This document shows positions 47,215-57,000 of a DNA stretch of 64,000 nt, piece after piece. A program made the position numbers and the translations under genes. Under the pieces are notes generated by a model. The model worked only from the letters and a program-made list of their open reading frames with translations, did not search any database and had not been told where the DNA came from. This DNA comes from Symsagittifera roscoffensis (taxonomy: Eukaryota; Xenacoelomorpha; Acoela; Convolutidae), in NCBI RefSeq assembly GCF_963678635.1, contig NC_087064.1, forward strand, positions 74,339,465 through 74,403,464, given 5' to 3'. Position 1 is the stretch's first letter; every line of letters starts with the position of its first letter.

Positions 47215-47913
47215 TTATTTTGTGTTAGTATGCTTGGGGTGGTTGATGTATTCACGGGCTGTTCCTGGTTTTGCTGGGAAAGGATGGTTGGGGAACTTTC
47301 TTTTAAAAGTGCGGTAAGCTCTATTAGTGTTGAGTGAAGATTCAGTTGATGTGGATGATGGTGCTAATGATTCAGTATAATTTGAAGAGGGTGTAGGGGT
47401 AGGGGGGTTGGATGAATTTATTGTGGAGGAGATTTGGTTTATTGTTGGGGTATGGAGGTGGTAGGGTTGTTGTTGAAGGGTAATAAAATTATCTAGCTCT
47501 GGGGAGATTCGGGGGGTGTCTGGAGAATGAGATGATTGGTCAGAATGGTATGAGGAGTAGGTTGGGGTAACTCGGGAAGCATAAGAGGGTGTGGGAGTGA
47601 TTGGGTCAGGGTTATTGGATAATATGGGTTGAAAAGGGGGTTGAGAAAAATTAGAAGAATTATGAAAATTATTGGATGGGGATGGTTCTGAGTCGGCAAA
47701 TTCATCGGGGGTTTCAATATTCGGGTTATTGAGTTGTGAGATGGAATATAAAACTGAGATGTGTGAATTAGTGTCGGAATTCATGCCTGATGTTACATTA
47801 CTAGATGGAAAATCGGGTGGCGGAAAAGCAAAAAGTGGTATTATTGGGATTGGAGAGGTAAGATTGGTTGGGTGGGAATTTGATCGGTGTAGTGATCCAA
47901 GTTGGCGGCTCAT
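47215..47913 (-). CDS. Pro/Ser/Thr-rich ORF, 232 aa, overlapping the envelope gene
   Basis: ATG at 47911-47913 shares bases with the envelope TGA. The protein is disordered and rich in Pro, Ser, Thr and Asn, with a small basic patch near the end (YRTFKRKFPNHPFPA). It ends at TAA 47215-47217; the frame then stays open into the next ORF. Possible roles are a cytoplasmic adaptor or the N-terminus of a longer readthrough product. Confidence 0.65.
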   Translation of the reverse strand: MSRQLGSLHRSNSHPTNLTSPIPIIPLFAFPPPDFPSSNVTSGMNSDTNSHISVLYSISQLNNPNIETPDEFADSEPSPSNNFHNSSNFSQPPFQPILSNNPDPITPTPSYASRVTPTYSSYHSDQSSHSPDTPRISPELDNFITLQQQPYHLHTPTINQISSTINSSNPPTPTPSSNYTESLAPSSTSTESSLNTNRAYRTFKRKFPNHPFPAKPGTAREYINHPKHTNTK

Positions 47914-50528
47914 CGTGGGCTAAAAGAATGATTATTTTGAGACTGAAAAGCGGTGGTATGGGGTTGTTCAATAATTTGTTCATAGGTATTATGATCTTGT
48001 GACTGGTGTGTCATTATATGTTGGATGGGACTTTGTGATGTGGTGAGTCGAAAATTTGGATTATGTGTGATGGCTAAATTTCGAAAATTTCGTGGGACTA
48101 GGGATAGTGGATGGTTATTTGGTAGGGGTGGTAATTGTGGTGCCGTTGGCGTTATGTCTACATTGTTATGTTCTTCGTCGTATGTATTTTGTCGTGTTGC
48201 TATTTTTGTGTTATATTCTTTTATTTGTGCGTCTGAAAGAATTTTGTTTATAGATGTAGAAAAGATTCCAAAAAATCCTGCAAAGAGTATGCGTGCTACG
48301 CTTGCTTGTCTGTTTACTTGTGTGTGTATAGCACATGTGTTGTAGATTCCTTTTAAAAGTGAGAAAAGAAATCCAATAAAGTTGAACATTGCGTATAAAA
48401 TAGTCAATTTTTCTAAGATGTAGTAGGGCCATCCTAGAAAATCGAGGATCTCATTTTTGAGTGTAACAAAGCTAAAAATGTTAATTGGTGATATATCTTG
48501 GGGACGGTATTTTTCACCGTTTAGATATATATAATCTTTAATGTCTTTAAAATATCCGCTATAGTCTTGCGTGTAGATATCGGCAAATCCTGCGGTTTCT
48601 GCAAGTTTGCGTAAATTTTGGTCTATTGATTGTCTTTGTATAGTGTCCATTTGTGTTAATAATTCTTGGAATTGTTGTGTTCTAATGTGATGTTGAATAT
48701 CTGATTTTGAATAGATTCCTATTGATTGTAAGTCTATATTTGGGTTTCGAGCAATAGCGCGAATGCTTTCTGGTGAAAATTTTTTGAGTGATTGCATTAA
48801 TGTGGGATATGGAGTGAGAAGATAATATTTATTTTCATCAGGGTTTAGTTGTACTACATTGTGGCTGTTTTCTGATCCACATGGGACTGCGGTATCCCAG
48901 AAATAGGTTCTTCGTGAAAGTGTATCCACGAAATGTACTTTATTCTTATAAAAGATAGGGATTCTTTTATAACATCGTTTATCTTCAAAAACGTATAGTG
49001 GTGATACTTTTTTAGTACAAGTATAAAACCATAAGATGTTTCCTTCATAGTCTAAAAAATTTGATCTATTTCCAGATAATAAGTATCCTGCATAGGGTAT
49101 TTTTAATACTGCTAGTGCAAGTGATTGTAATATTTGTGTTCGTTCTAATTCGCATAGTTGATGTAGTGTTTCTAATTCGGAGAGTGACATTTCTTGAAAA
49201 ATTCGGCTAATTGTATAATCTAGTTTCATATCTAAATGAATATCATAGTGGATATTACCGAAATATGTAGTATTCATTAGTGATAATTCTTGTAAGCGTG
49301 TGCTTCTGGTGTCACGGGGTTTTAGATGTCCACCAGGTTGTCCGTTGCTTTTTTCAAAATTAACTGGTATATAGGATGTTCCTTCGTTTGGAGGATGACC
49401 TGTGGCATATGGGTCGATTTTTACTTTTCCAGTGGTCATGTCGAATCCTTTTTCGTATTCAACTAATATTTCAGAGTATTGTGTTCTGTGAAGTGGATTC
49501 CTGTATTTACATGCAAGTTCTGTTTCTTGATATATTTGAAAACGTGTCAATTTATTTTCTATATTGTCTATGTTTCTAAAATTAGAACTTAGTTTTCGTG
49601 ATGGATGGACTTGTTCATATGGAATTGATTGTATAAAATATTTTTCGTGAAATTTTATCATACGAGCGTGTATTTTTGCTACTTGAAATGTTGTACATGT
49701 ATCTTCGGGGAACCAAACAATGGTTGCTTGTGTTCTCGTTGTAGGGTCGCAATAACCTTGATCATTTTTACAAGGTAATCGGATTCCTTGATAGATCATT
49801 GTATTATCTGATAAATCTCGTGTTAGTTGTATTTTTTCGAGTTGTATTTTCCAATCAAAAAACATTATTTCTTGGTATCCTTTATTTTTTGTGTCTGCTT
49901 TGCAGTTTGATGGGTCATTTATACCAATGTGTGGTATCCAATGTTTATCGTGTAGGTCATAGGTTAATCGTCCGTGTGCGCCGTTATATGGGTATTTTTC
50001 GTCTAGTTTTATATGTCCTTGGTGTCTTTCAAGTTGTGATTGATGTACAGAGTCTGAAAAAACTTGAAAATTAACTAACTTTCTTGCGGAGTTTTTATTT
50101 TGTGTGATGTTTAGTCTAAGTAATTCACTTTTACAATCGTCGGGATTGAGATGTAAAAGACGTTCTATATTACTCTGATAGAATGATTCATGGTCAAGTC
50201 GGTTTTTGTTTCCGTTCGAGACTTGTGAACAATGTACTTTCTTTTCGGAAAATGTTGCTGTGAATTTATAACCTGTAATTGTTGTTGCTCGGGCTTTTGA
50301 ATAGAGTGTTGCTATTACATCTGTGGTTTCTATAGCTTGTGGTTCTGTTTCACATTGTGATACTTGATTTATTGCATATTTATGTAGTGTTTTTTGTTCA
50401 TTTTCTTCACAATCGTAATGTGTTACTAATAAATCTTGTGGTCCTGTACGAGGGGAAGGGTTTATGTTTTGATTTGAGATTACTAGAAAAAGGAGTTGGA
50501 GAAAAATTAATAATTTTAGAATATACAT
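47910..50528 (-). CDS. env: Envelope-like glycoprotein, 872 aa
   Basis: Signal peptide at residues 1-18 (MYILKLLIFLQLLFLVIS). The ectodomain to about residue 700 has many Cys and a few Asn glycosylation sites, with TIVWFPEDTC and a long helical stretch (LSELETLHQLCELERTQILQ). A membrane segment lies at about 708-732 and a second hydrophobic stretch at about 748-770, followed by a ~100-residue disordered tail. This order fits a fusion glycoprotein acting at cell entry. Glycoproteins captured from negative-strand RNA viruses occur in other LTR elements, but I cannot assign the class. The stop overlaps the next ATG (ATGA, 47910-47913). Confidence 0.75.
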   Translation of the reverse strand: MYILKLLIFLQLLFLVISNQNINPSPRTGPQDLLVTHYDCEENEQKTLHKYAINQVSQCETEPQAIETTDVIATLYSKARATTITGYKFTATFSEKKVHCSQVSNGNKNRLDHESFYQSNIERLLHLNPDDCKSELLRLNITQNKNSARKLVNFQVFSDSVHQSQLERHQGHIKLDEKYPYNGAHGRLTYDLHDKHWIPHIGINDPSNCKADTKNKGYQEIMFFDWKIQLEKIQLTRDLSDNTMIYQGIRLPCKNDQGYCDPTTRTQATIVWFPEDTCTTFQVAKIHARMIKFHEKYFIQSIPYEQVHPSRKLSSNFRNIDNIENKLTRFQIYQETELACKYRNPLHRTQYSEILVEYEKGFDMTTGKVKIDPYATGHPPNEGTSYIPVNFEKSNGQPGGHLKPRDTRSTRLQELSLMNTTYFGNIHYDIHLDMKLDYTISRIFQEMSLSELETLHQLCELERTQILQSLALAVLKIPYAGYLLSGNRSNFLDYEGNILWFYTCTKKVSPLYVFEDKRCYKRIPIFYKNKVHFVDTLSRRTYFWDTAVPCGSENSHNVVQLNPDENKYYLLTPYPTLMQSLKKFSPESIRAIARNPNIDLQSIGIYSKSDIQHHIRTQQFQELLTQMDTIQRQSIDQNLRKLAETAGFADIYTQDYSGYFKDIKDYIYLNGEKYRPQDISPINIFSFVTLKNEILDFLGWPYYILEKLTILYAMFNFIGFLFSLLKGIYNTCAIHTQVNRQASVARILFAGFFGIFSTSINKILSDAQIKEYNTKIATRQNTYDEEHNNVDITPTAPQLPPLPNNHPLSLVPRNFRNLAITHNPNFRLTTSQSPIQHIMTHQSQDHNTYEQIIEQPHTTAFQSQNNHSFSPR

Positions 50529-51652
50529 GTGTATGATAATCCTGAGTATGGATTATAAAATGTAATGTAGCCAATTGTGTTTTTGGTATATCTGTCGTAT
50601 TTGTATATTACTTCAGTAGTTATAAACGGTGGTGGTAGTGATTGAGCTGTTATGTTAGGTGGATTTAATGGGTAGGGATGTTGGGTAATATTATTTAACT
50701 TAACTGTGATTTCAAACTTTAATTGTAAACTGTTTTGTTGGAGTATTTGAATATTGTGATCACGGATATCGTTGTGAATATCTTGGCGATATTGTAATCT
50801 ATTAAGTGCCCAGTTATGAAGGCGGTTACTTTCTTGATGTTGTCCAAATAATGGTGGAGGTGCTGTAAATGTATTCCAATCTAGTCTTAAAGGAATATTT
50901 ATTGATGATTGTTCTCGATATCTGGCGTCGAGATTATTTGGAAAATTTAAGTTAAAAGGTGGTGGTGAAATGTGGCTTATTGATGGTGTTGATGGTAGTG
51001 ATAATGTTTCTGGTAGTGATGAGGATGTTGTTGTATCCGTAGAAATATCTATTGGATTATTGACTAAATTTAATTCACCTTGTGTAAATGAATGTGTTGT
51101 CCAATATGGTAGTCGTGATGCCTGGTTTGGGGGGTTAAAGGGATTTTCACGTATTTGTTCAGATGTTGGTGTTGAACCTAAGTAATCTGATGGTAGGCTT
51201 GAGGTGCTACGTTGTGAAAGAAGCGTAGGGGTTTCTGGTAATATACCAATGGGGTTTTCTGGAGTGTTTTGTGATGGGGATTGAGGTATATCAAAATGAA
51301 CTCGGGGAGTTTGAAAATTTCTGTTTCGTCGAGGATGTATAATTTGTCTATTTATTTCGACTGTATTTTGGTTTTGACTAGGATTTCTTATTCTACTTAG
51401 TTCTTGTGGTAGTGTTGGGTATAGGTTATATGTTGGTTCGCTTAGAGGTGCTTGTCGTTGAACTGGTTCTAGTGGTTCTGATAAACGAGCATGTCGTTCT
51501 TCAAAAGTGTATGGATTGTCTTGAAAAGAAATTCGTGTAGATGTTTGAGGATTTTGAGTAATTGAAGGTGGTGTTTGGTTATCTTGGGATGTTGTCGGTG
51601 AAGACTGACTTTGTGACTGTTGGGTAGCAATTTTTGATGGATTTTTGAATTG
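50516..51652 (-). CDS. 378-codon ORF without any methionine codon
   Basis: Open from just after a TAA (51653-51655) to TAA 50516-50518. No ATG occurs in frame, so it cannot begin at a normal start. The first ~230 residues are Pro/Ser/Gln/Thr-rich and disordered. The last ~140 look folded (LRLDWNTFTAPPPLFGQ, LQLKFEITVKLNN, YITFYNPYSG). Its last four codons overlap the start of the envelope-like ORF. It might be reached by splicing, a non-AUG start or recoding. No family recognised. Confidence 0.7.
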   Translation of the reverse strand, partial: QFKNPSKIATQQSQSQSSPTTSQDNQTPPSITQNPQTSTRISFQDNPYTFEERHARLSEPLEPVQRQAPLSEPTYNLYPTLPQELSRIRNPSQNQNTVEINRQIIHPRRNRNFQTPRVHFDIPQSPSQNTPENPIGILPETPTLLSQRSTSSLPSDYLGSTPTSEQIRENPFNPPNQASRLPYWTTHSFTQGELNLVNNPIDISTDTTTSSSLPETLSLPSTPSISHISPPPFNLNFPNNLDARYREQSSINIPLRLDWNTFTAPPPLFGQHQESNRLHNWALNRLQYRQDIHNDIRDHNIQILQQNSLQLKFEITVKLNNITQHPYPLNPPNITAQSLPPPFITTEVIYKYDRYTKNTIGYITFYNPYSGLSYTCIF

Positions 51653-51657
51653 TTACT

Positions 51658-51846
51658 TTAGTGGGAAGGTTTATGTTTATTATAATATTCTTCCAAAAAA
51701 AGAATTAGAAGGATTGTTGCTAGGGCAAATGTGAAGATTGCTTTCTTTATACATTTACATATTGTCAAAATGAGGGATGATAAAAATGTTATGAAAATTA
51801 CAAACAATAAAAAAATATCAGTTCTGCTGAAAATTGTTCGTATCAT
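51658..51846 (-). CDS. Small membrane protein, 62 aa
   Basis: It starts within the ATGA overlap. Two hydrophobic segments, about residues 11-29 (IFLLFVIFITFLSSLILTI) and 37-50 (FTFALATILLILFL), are separated by a short Cys/Lys linker, followed by a polar tail. Translation by termination-reinitiation from the preceding ORF is likely but inferred. Confidence 0.55.
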   Translation of the reverse strand: MIRTIFSRTDIFLLFVIFITFLSSLILTICKCIKKAIFTFALATILLILFLEEYYNKHKPSH

Positions 51847-52073
51847 TTAGACAAGTTATATGAATCGTACCTGTGGATGTAATCAAGGGTTTTGGAAAGT
51901 TGGAGGAATAGTTCGAGTATAGTGTAGAAAATTAAAAAAATGTTACAAAAAATGATTAGGATTATTAGAAAAGATTCAAGTATATGAAAAAGAAATATTA
52001 TAAAGGTTTCAAGTATTGTAAAAAAATGTTTAAAATTTATGAGTATTTGAGTAACTGATTGAGAGAAGAGCAT
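51843..52073 (-). CDS. Small hydrophobic protein, 76 aa
   Basis: After a short polar start it is nearly all Ile/Leu/Phe (FHILESFLIILIIFCNIFLIFY), enough for one or two membrane helices, with a polar C-terminal end. The stop TGA overlaps the ATG of the next ORF as ATGA (51843-51846). I recognise no family. It resembles the small membrane proteins (viroporin-like) of many enveloped viruses in size and character only. Confidence 0.55.
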   Translation of the reverse strand: MLFSQSVTQILINFKHFFTILETFIIFLFHILESFLIILIIFCNIFLIFYTILELFLQLSKTLDYIHRYDSYNLSK

Positions 52074-52671
52074 TTAAGAAATGATCTCTTGGTCGAATAT
52101 TTTTTGCTGTTTGAGGCGATTTTCTAGTGTGGTCGGATTATTTATTAGTTTTTTGACAAGTGGGTTGAGTTTTGTAAAAAATTGTTGGGGGCAATTTTCA
52201 TGGTGATTGGGAGGTCGTCTTTTTCTTTATTTTTGTTTGTCAAATGATCCGGGGTATGGTGAGATTTTTATACTTTAGGCTAATTAAAATGTTCATTTTG
52301 TTACTTTAGGCTAAGTTAACAAATTTGCTTTGGGGGTATTCGTGGTCTGAGTTGGGGAAATATTGTTGATCTTTGGGTTATTAGATAAGGGAGGGGTACG
52401 GTATTATGGTGATATTTATTTTAGTTGTCAAGTTGGAGTGGTTTGCTTATTTTTGGCCTGGAGGTCGTAAAGTTATAGTTATAGATGTGCCTGGAGTTCT
52501 ATATGATTCGTCTAATTGGTCTTAGTTTGAGTTAGAGAAAGTGACGGATTGGATGAATCCTATTGGTCTATTTTGAACTAGAATTATTACGTACTTGTCA
52601 GCATGTTATTTTGAAAAATGTAAATGAAAAATGTTTCGAAGGTTTCAAGATAGTGAAGTATAATGTTAAAA
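52074..52671 (-). other. Gap between integrase and the 3' gene block
   Basis: No ATG-started ORF of note on the minus strand. A 3' open stretch without early ATG (Pro/Lys/Asn-rich, stop just before the next ATG at 52073) is present. It is a reasonable place for a splice acceptor feeding the 3' block. Confidence 0.4.
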
Positions 52672-54060
52672 TTACTTTTGAAATTCCACTTTCTTTAAAA
52701 TTTTAGATTGGGGGATGAATATTTTATAGTTTTTACGTGGTTGATTTCGGAGTCTTGTTGTTTTTCTATTTTCTGATTTGTCGATTTGTTCTTGGGGTAT
52801 TATTTGTTCGGTCATTTTTCTATTTTTTCTTTGTTTTGGGGATTCTTTATGGTTTTGTGTATTGTTTTTGGTGGCGATTGGTTTTGTGTTTTGATTTTCG
52901 GTGGGGTTATCATTTTGTTCTGTGTTTTTCAGATGTGGTTCATTTTGAATGATTTTTAATCCTGTGAAAGAATATAATTGAGTTAATTCACGGAGTGCGT
53001 ATTCTTTTGGGTAATAAGGTAATAGGTTGTTTCGATGTTGAACGATTTCTTTTTTGTTCGAGTCGGTAATTTTATATGTGACATCAGTGGGTTTTGCAAT
53101 TATTTGGTATGGTCCTTTTCGAAGGGGTTGTAATTTTTTAGAAATTCCTTTTTGAGTATTAAAATTAGGTATTAAAACAAATGTTCCAATTTTTAAATCG
53201 GAGGCTGGTGTAAAACGTGAATTGATTTGTTCATTAATGTTTTGTCTTTGTAATAACTTTTTTGTTATTTTTTGATAAATTTCATTGTGTTTTTTATCTC
53301 TATTTAGAATCCATTCGGTGTGTGTACCGGAGGCTAGTTTAAGAATTTGTGGGTGATGAAAATGATCTTCATCGTGTGTATGTAAAGGTAGGTTATAACA
53401 AATTGAGTCTTTATTTGGTTGACAATAACCTTGTGCGTTTTTATGAGAATTTGCTGTAAACATTATTGGTTTGCGTGGCTTTTGGTTAAAAACCATTTCG
53501 TATGGTGACATTCCTAAAGTTGTCGTAATTTGTGAATTATATGCTAAGGGAAATAATTTTACATCTGCTGACCATTCGGTATATTTTGTATCATTTCCGT
53601 TTATGATACATCTAAGATATTCTTGTAATGAACGGTTCATACCTTCGACTAAGCCGTTTGTCCAAGGTGCATGAGATGTACGTGGTTTGTGTTTAATGTT
53701 ATATAAATGACATAGTGTGATAATTTCATTATTTATGAATTCTGTACCGTTGTCTGTAACTAAAATTTCTGGTAGTCCGAATTTTGCTATCCAGTGTTCA
53801 TAGAGTGTTGTGTAAGCGTAATAAGCGTTACAATGTGGTACTGGGTTAAGTGCTACATAATGTGTAAATGCGTCAACAATTACCATAATGTAGGAGTTTC
53901 CTTCGGATGAGGGTGAAATTGGTCCTTTGGTATCAAATGAGATACGATGATTAAAGTACAAACTTTGTCCTTTAAAATCTTGTTTTTGTGCTATTTGTTT
54001 TTGATTTGGGTAAGGTTTATTTAGTTGACATACTATACACTCATTGCATAGTACTTTTAT
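52672..54060 (-). CDS. Integrase, downstream of an in-frame TGA
   Basis: Same frame as pol. The frame is open directly after the TGA at 54061-54063 and begins with the Cys pair of the zinc site (CNECIVC). From the TTG at 53961 the catalytic triad is D10 (ISFDTKG), D70 (VTDNGTEF) and E105 (LVEGMNRS). A GPY module (LRKGPYQII) follows, then a basic, Gln/Lys-rich C-terminus. The TGA cuts the zinc domain in two, so this copy either has an inactivating change or relies on a second readthrough. All catalytic residues are present. Confidence 0.85.
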   Translation of the reverse strand: MKVLCNECIVCQLNKPYPNQKQIAQKQDFKGQSLYFNHRISFDTKGPISPSSEGNSYIMVIVDAFTHYVALNPVPHCNAYYAYTTLYEHWIAKFGLPEILVTDNGTEFINNEIITLCHLYNIKHKPRTSHAPWTNGLVEGMNRSLQEYLRCIINGNDTKYTEWSADVKLFPLAYNSQITTTLGMSPYEMVFNQKPRKPIMFTANSHKNAQGYCQPNKDSICYNLPLHTHDEDHFHHPQILKLASGTHTEWILNRDKKHNEIYQKITKKLLQRQNINEQINSRFTPASDLKIGTFVLIPNFNTQKGISKKLQPLRKGPYQIIAKPTDVTYKITDSNKKEIVQHRNNLLPYYPKEYALRELTQLYSFTGLKIIQNEPHLKNTEQNDNPTENQNTKPIATKNNTQNHKESPKQRKNRKMTEQIIPQEQIDKSENRKTTRLRNQPRKNYKIFIPQSKILKKVEFQK

Positions 54061-57000
54061 TCAAATTGGTGCATTTGGGAAGTAAAAATTTTGTATAAAA
54101 TTTGAATATGTTTTTTCTGATCCAGAGTGTCCTTTAATATTTTGTGTATGTGAAATATTAAAAGCTATAAGAATCATACTTAAAGGGAGACAGGGAACTG
54201 TAGATTCATTCAGGTTATACTCTAAAAGGTCTGTATTTTCGTTAATTGTTGTGTTGTTAAATTTGCGAAAGTATCGGAGGAGTGTTTTGTTTCCAAGAAT
54301 GGTTGAATCTGCCTTGACAGGTTTAGTTTTATATTTGTGCCATGATTTTAGTTGTCTAATTATCGGGTCAAGATTTTGATATTGTTTCAGTGTTGAAATT
54401 GTAATCGTTTCTGTTGGAGGGAGAAAAATGTTTTCAATTTCGAATTTAGATAAGGGTATTGTATCAAGTGGGTCGTGAAGGTCAAAAACTTGATTTATTG
54501 TGTATTTTGAATCATTTGTTTGTGGTCCTGATAAATTTATTTTATCAGTTAAATCTTCTTTTTCAATTAGTGGAAAATGGTCTTTTTTAGGCGGGTGTTG
54601 TTTTGTTCGTTTTTGTTGGGTGTTATTTCTTATCCATTGAGAATATGGGATTGGTTTGAAAGTTGATGTTCCAAGTAGATCAACTTCATAATGATTATTT
54701 TGACAATCTAAATAAAGTGGGAAATGTTGTAAACTATTTATTTGTGATTGTTCAATATCAGTTTTTACTGCATATTTGCATTCCAATCGGTGTGATGTTT
54801 CGTTTTCTGCAAGGTAGAATTTTATGTTTTTGGGTATTTCAACTGTTGTTTTTCGTGTAAGTAATTCAGGTGGTGTATTTCGACTTAAGGTGTCTGGTAA
54901 TGCAAGATTTTTTCCTGCAGTCCAAACTATATGTAAGTTTGGAAATTTCATTAGAATTAGTTGAAATCTGTAAACTCGGTGGTTTGGGTTAGATTTTTGT
55001 GTAAAGAGAAAGATGATTGGTTTATGGTCTGTGAATAGAACTGTTGGATGTTTTGATCCAAGTATCAGAAATTCATATTCTGTCAGTGTATATATTATGG
55101 CTGTACATTCTCTCATTAGAGTTGAGAGTCGTAGCTCTGCTTGAGTGAATAATCGAGAATTTGCTGATATGAGGTTCATTTTATTTGTACCATTATGTGA
55201 TTGTAATAGTGCTGCACCGATGCCAAAGTTCGAAGCATCGCACATTGCATAAAATGGTTGATTTGAATCTGGAATTGTGTTTGAAATTTGTTCAGTTAAA
55301 AGTTTCTTTATTTCTTCAAATCGTGTTTGATGTTCTGTGTTCCATTCAAAATTATTTTGTTGTCTAAGGATGTTATAAAATGGTCGTAGATATAATTGCA
55401 TTTTATAAACATATTTACTTAAAAAGTTTAACATTCCAAGAAATTCTTGGATTTTCTTTTTATTTGTTGGTGGTTGAAGTTTTTGAATAGCGTCAATGCG
55501 TGATTTCAATGGAGTGATTGTTTTTCTTTCTATATTATGTCCTAAGAATTTAACTCTTGTCAAAAAGAAGTGTGATTTATCGGGGGCGGCCTTCAGATTT
55601 TCGTTCTGAAGTATTTGGTGATATTTTTCTAAAACATTGAACATCTCGTCTTTTGTTTGTGATTGCATAAAAACATCGTCTAAATAGGTGATTGCGTTTT
55701 TCTTGAGTATTAGTGGTCTAAAAATTTTGCTCATAAAAGCTGAAAATGCTGCTGGTCCTATGGATATTCCATAGAATAAGCGGTTGAATTCATATTGTTG
55801 GTTTCCGATAACAAATTGTGTTAAACGTCGTGATTGTTCATCTAGTGGCATTTGATTGTATGCACTATTCATATCGGCGGTTGTAAAGTATTTGCCGTTT
55901 ATTTTTGTTAAAATAACTTGTATTGGTTCAATGGGCCAATTACATTTTGATTCATCTATAAGTGAATTGAGGTATCTAGCATCGAGAACGATTTTTAATG
56001 ATTCTCCTTTAGCTAGAATGATAACAGGGTTGATAAATGTGTTGCCTTTTGGTTGTTCTTCTTTGTTTACTGGTGATATAATGTTGTATTGTTCTAAAAT
56101 GTCGAGTAATCTGTTCACTTTATCATGTAAGTGAATTGGTACTTTACTTGCTCTCTGTTTTTTGAAAACTGCGTCTGGTTTTAACGGGAGATGTAGTGAT
56201 GAACTGATTTTTCCAACATCGAATTTTGATGTTGCATAGACTGATGAATATTTAATTAGCTGTTTGGCTAATTTTTCGAATTCGTCTTGTGTTATTTGTG
56301 AATGTTGGAAATTAAACATTGTTAAAAATTTTTGTTGGTCCTCTATGTAGTTACTTATGTTGAATGTAGGTTTGAAATATGGAGTTTTTGTGAAATAATC
56401 CGTATTTCTGTTTTCGTTACTTATTATATTATTTATAGATAATTCTTCATTAAGAATTGTAGATTGGCAAATATCTAGTAATTGGAGTATATTATTTACG
56501 CGATAGGCTTTTTCGTGTATTGGTGATATTGTAGCGTTGGTTTCACAATATCCTAAAAGTCCTAAAGGTAATGTTACTTGGTAAGGTGTGTTGTTATAGA
56601 CATGTAAGGAAATGATATCGGAATTCGAATTTTTCAAATATTTTATGGATGAGATTGTGATTTTGAAAAATTTGTGAATAGGTTTGAATTCAAATTCTGA
56701 CATATAAAATTTTTGTTTGTTTTGTTCTTTATCATATTGGTGAACTTGTTTGATTGAAAAATTATAGATATTTCCTGATAGTGGTTTTAGGTGTTTCCTT
56801 TGTTGGTTAAATATCGGGTAGAATTTTGAAAAGAATGGTGGTTGTTTATTTAATCTTTGAAAAAATGTTAAGGATGTTTCTTTTGTTTTTGTATATTTAT
56901 CTTTGATTAATATTTTACTATTTAGTATGTTAATTGTTGGTATATACTTCGAAATAAATGGTATTCCAATGATATTATATTTAATGTCAGTGATATGGAA

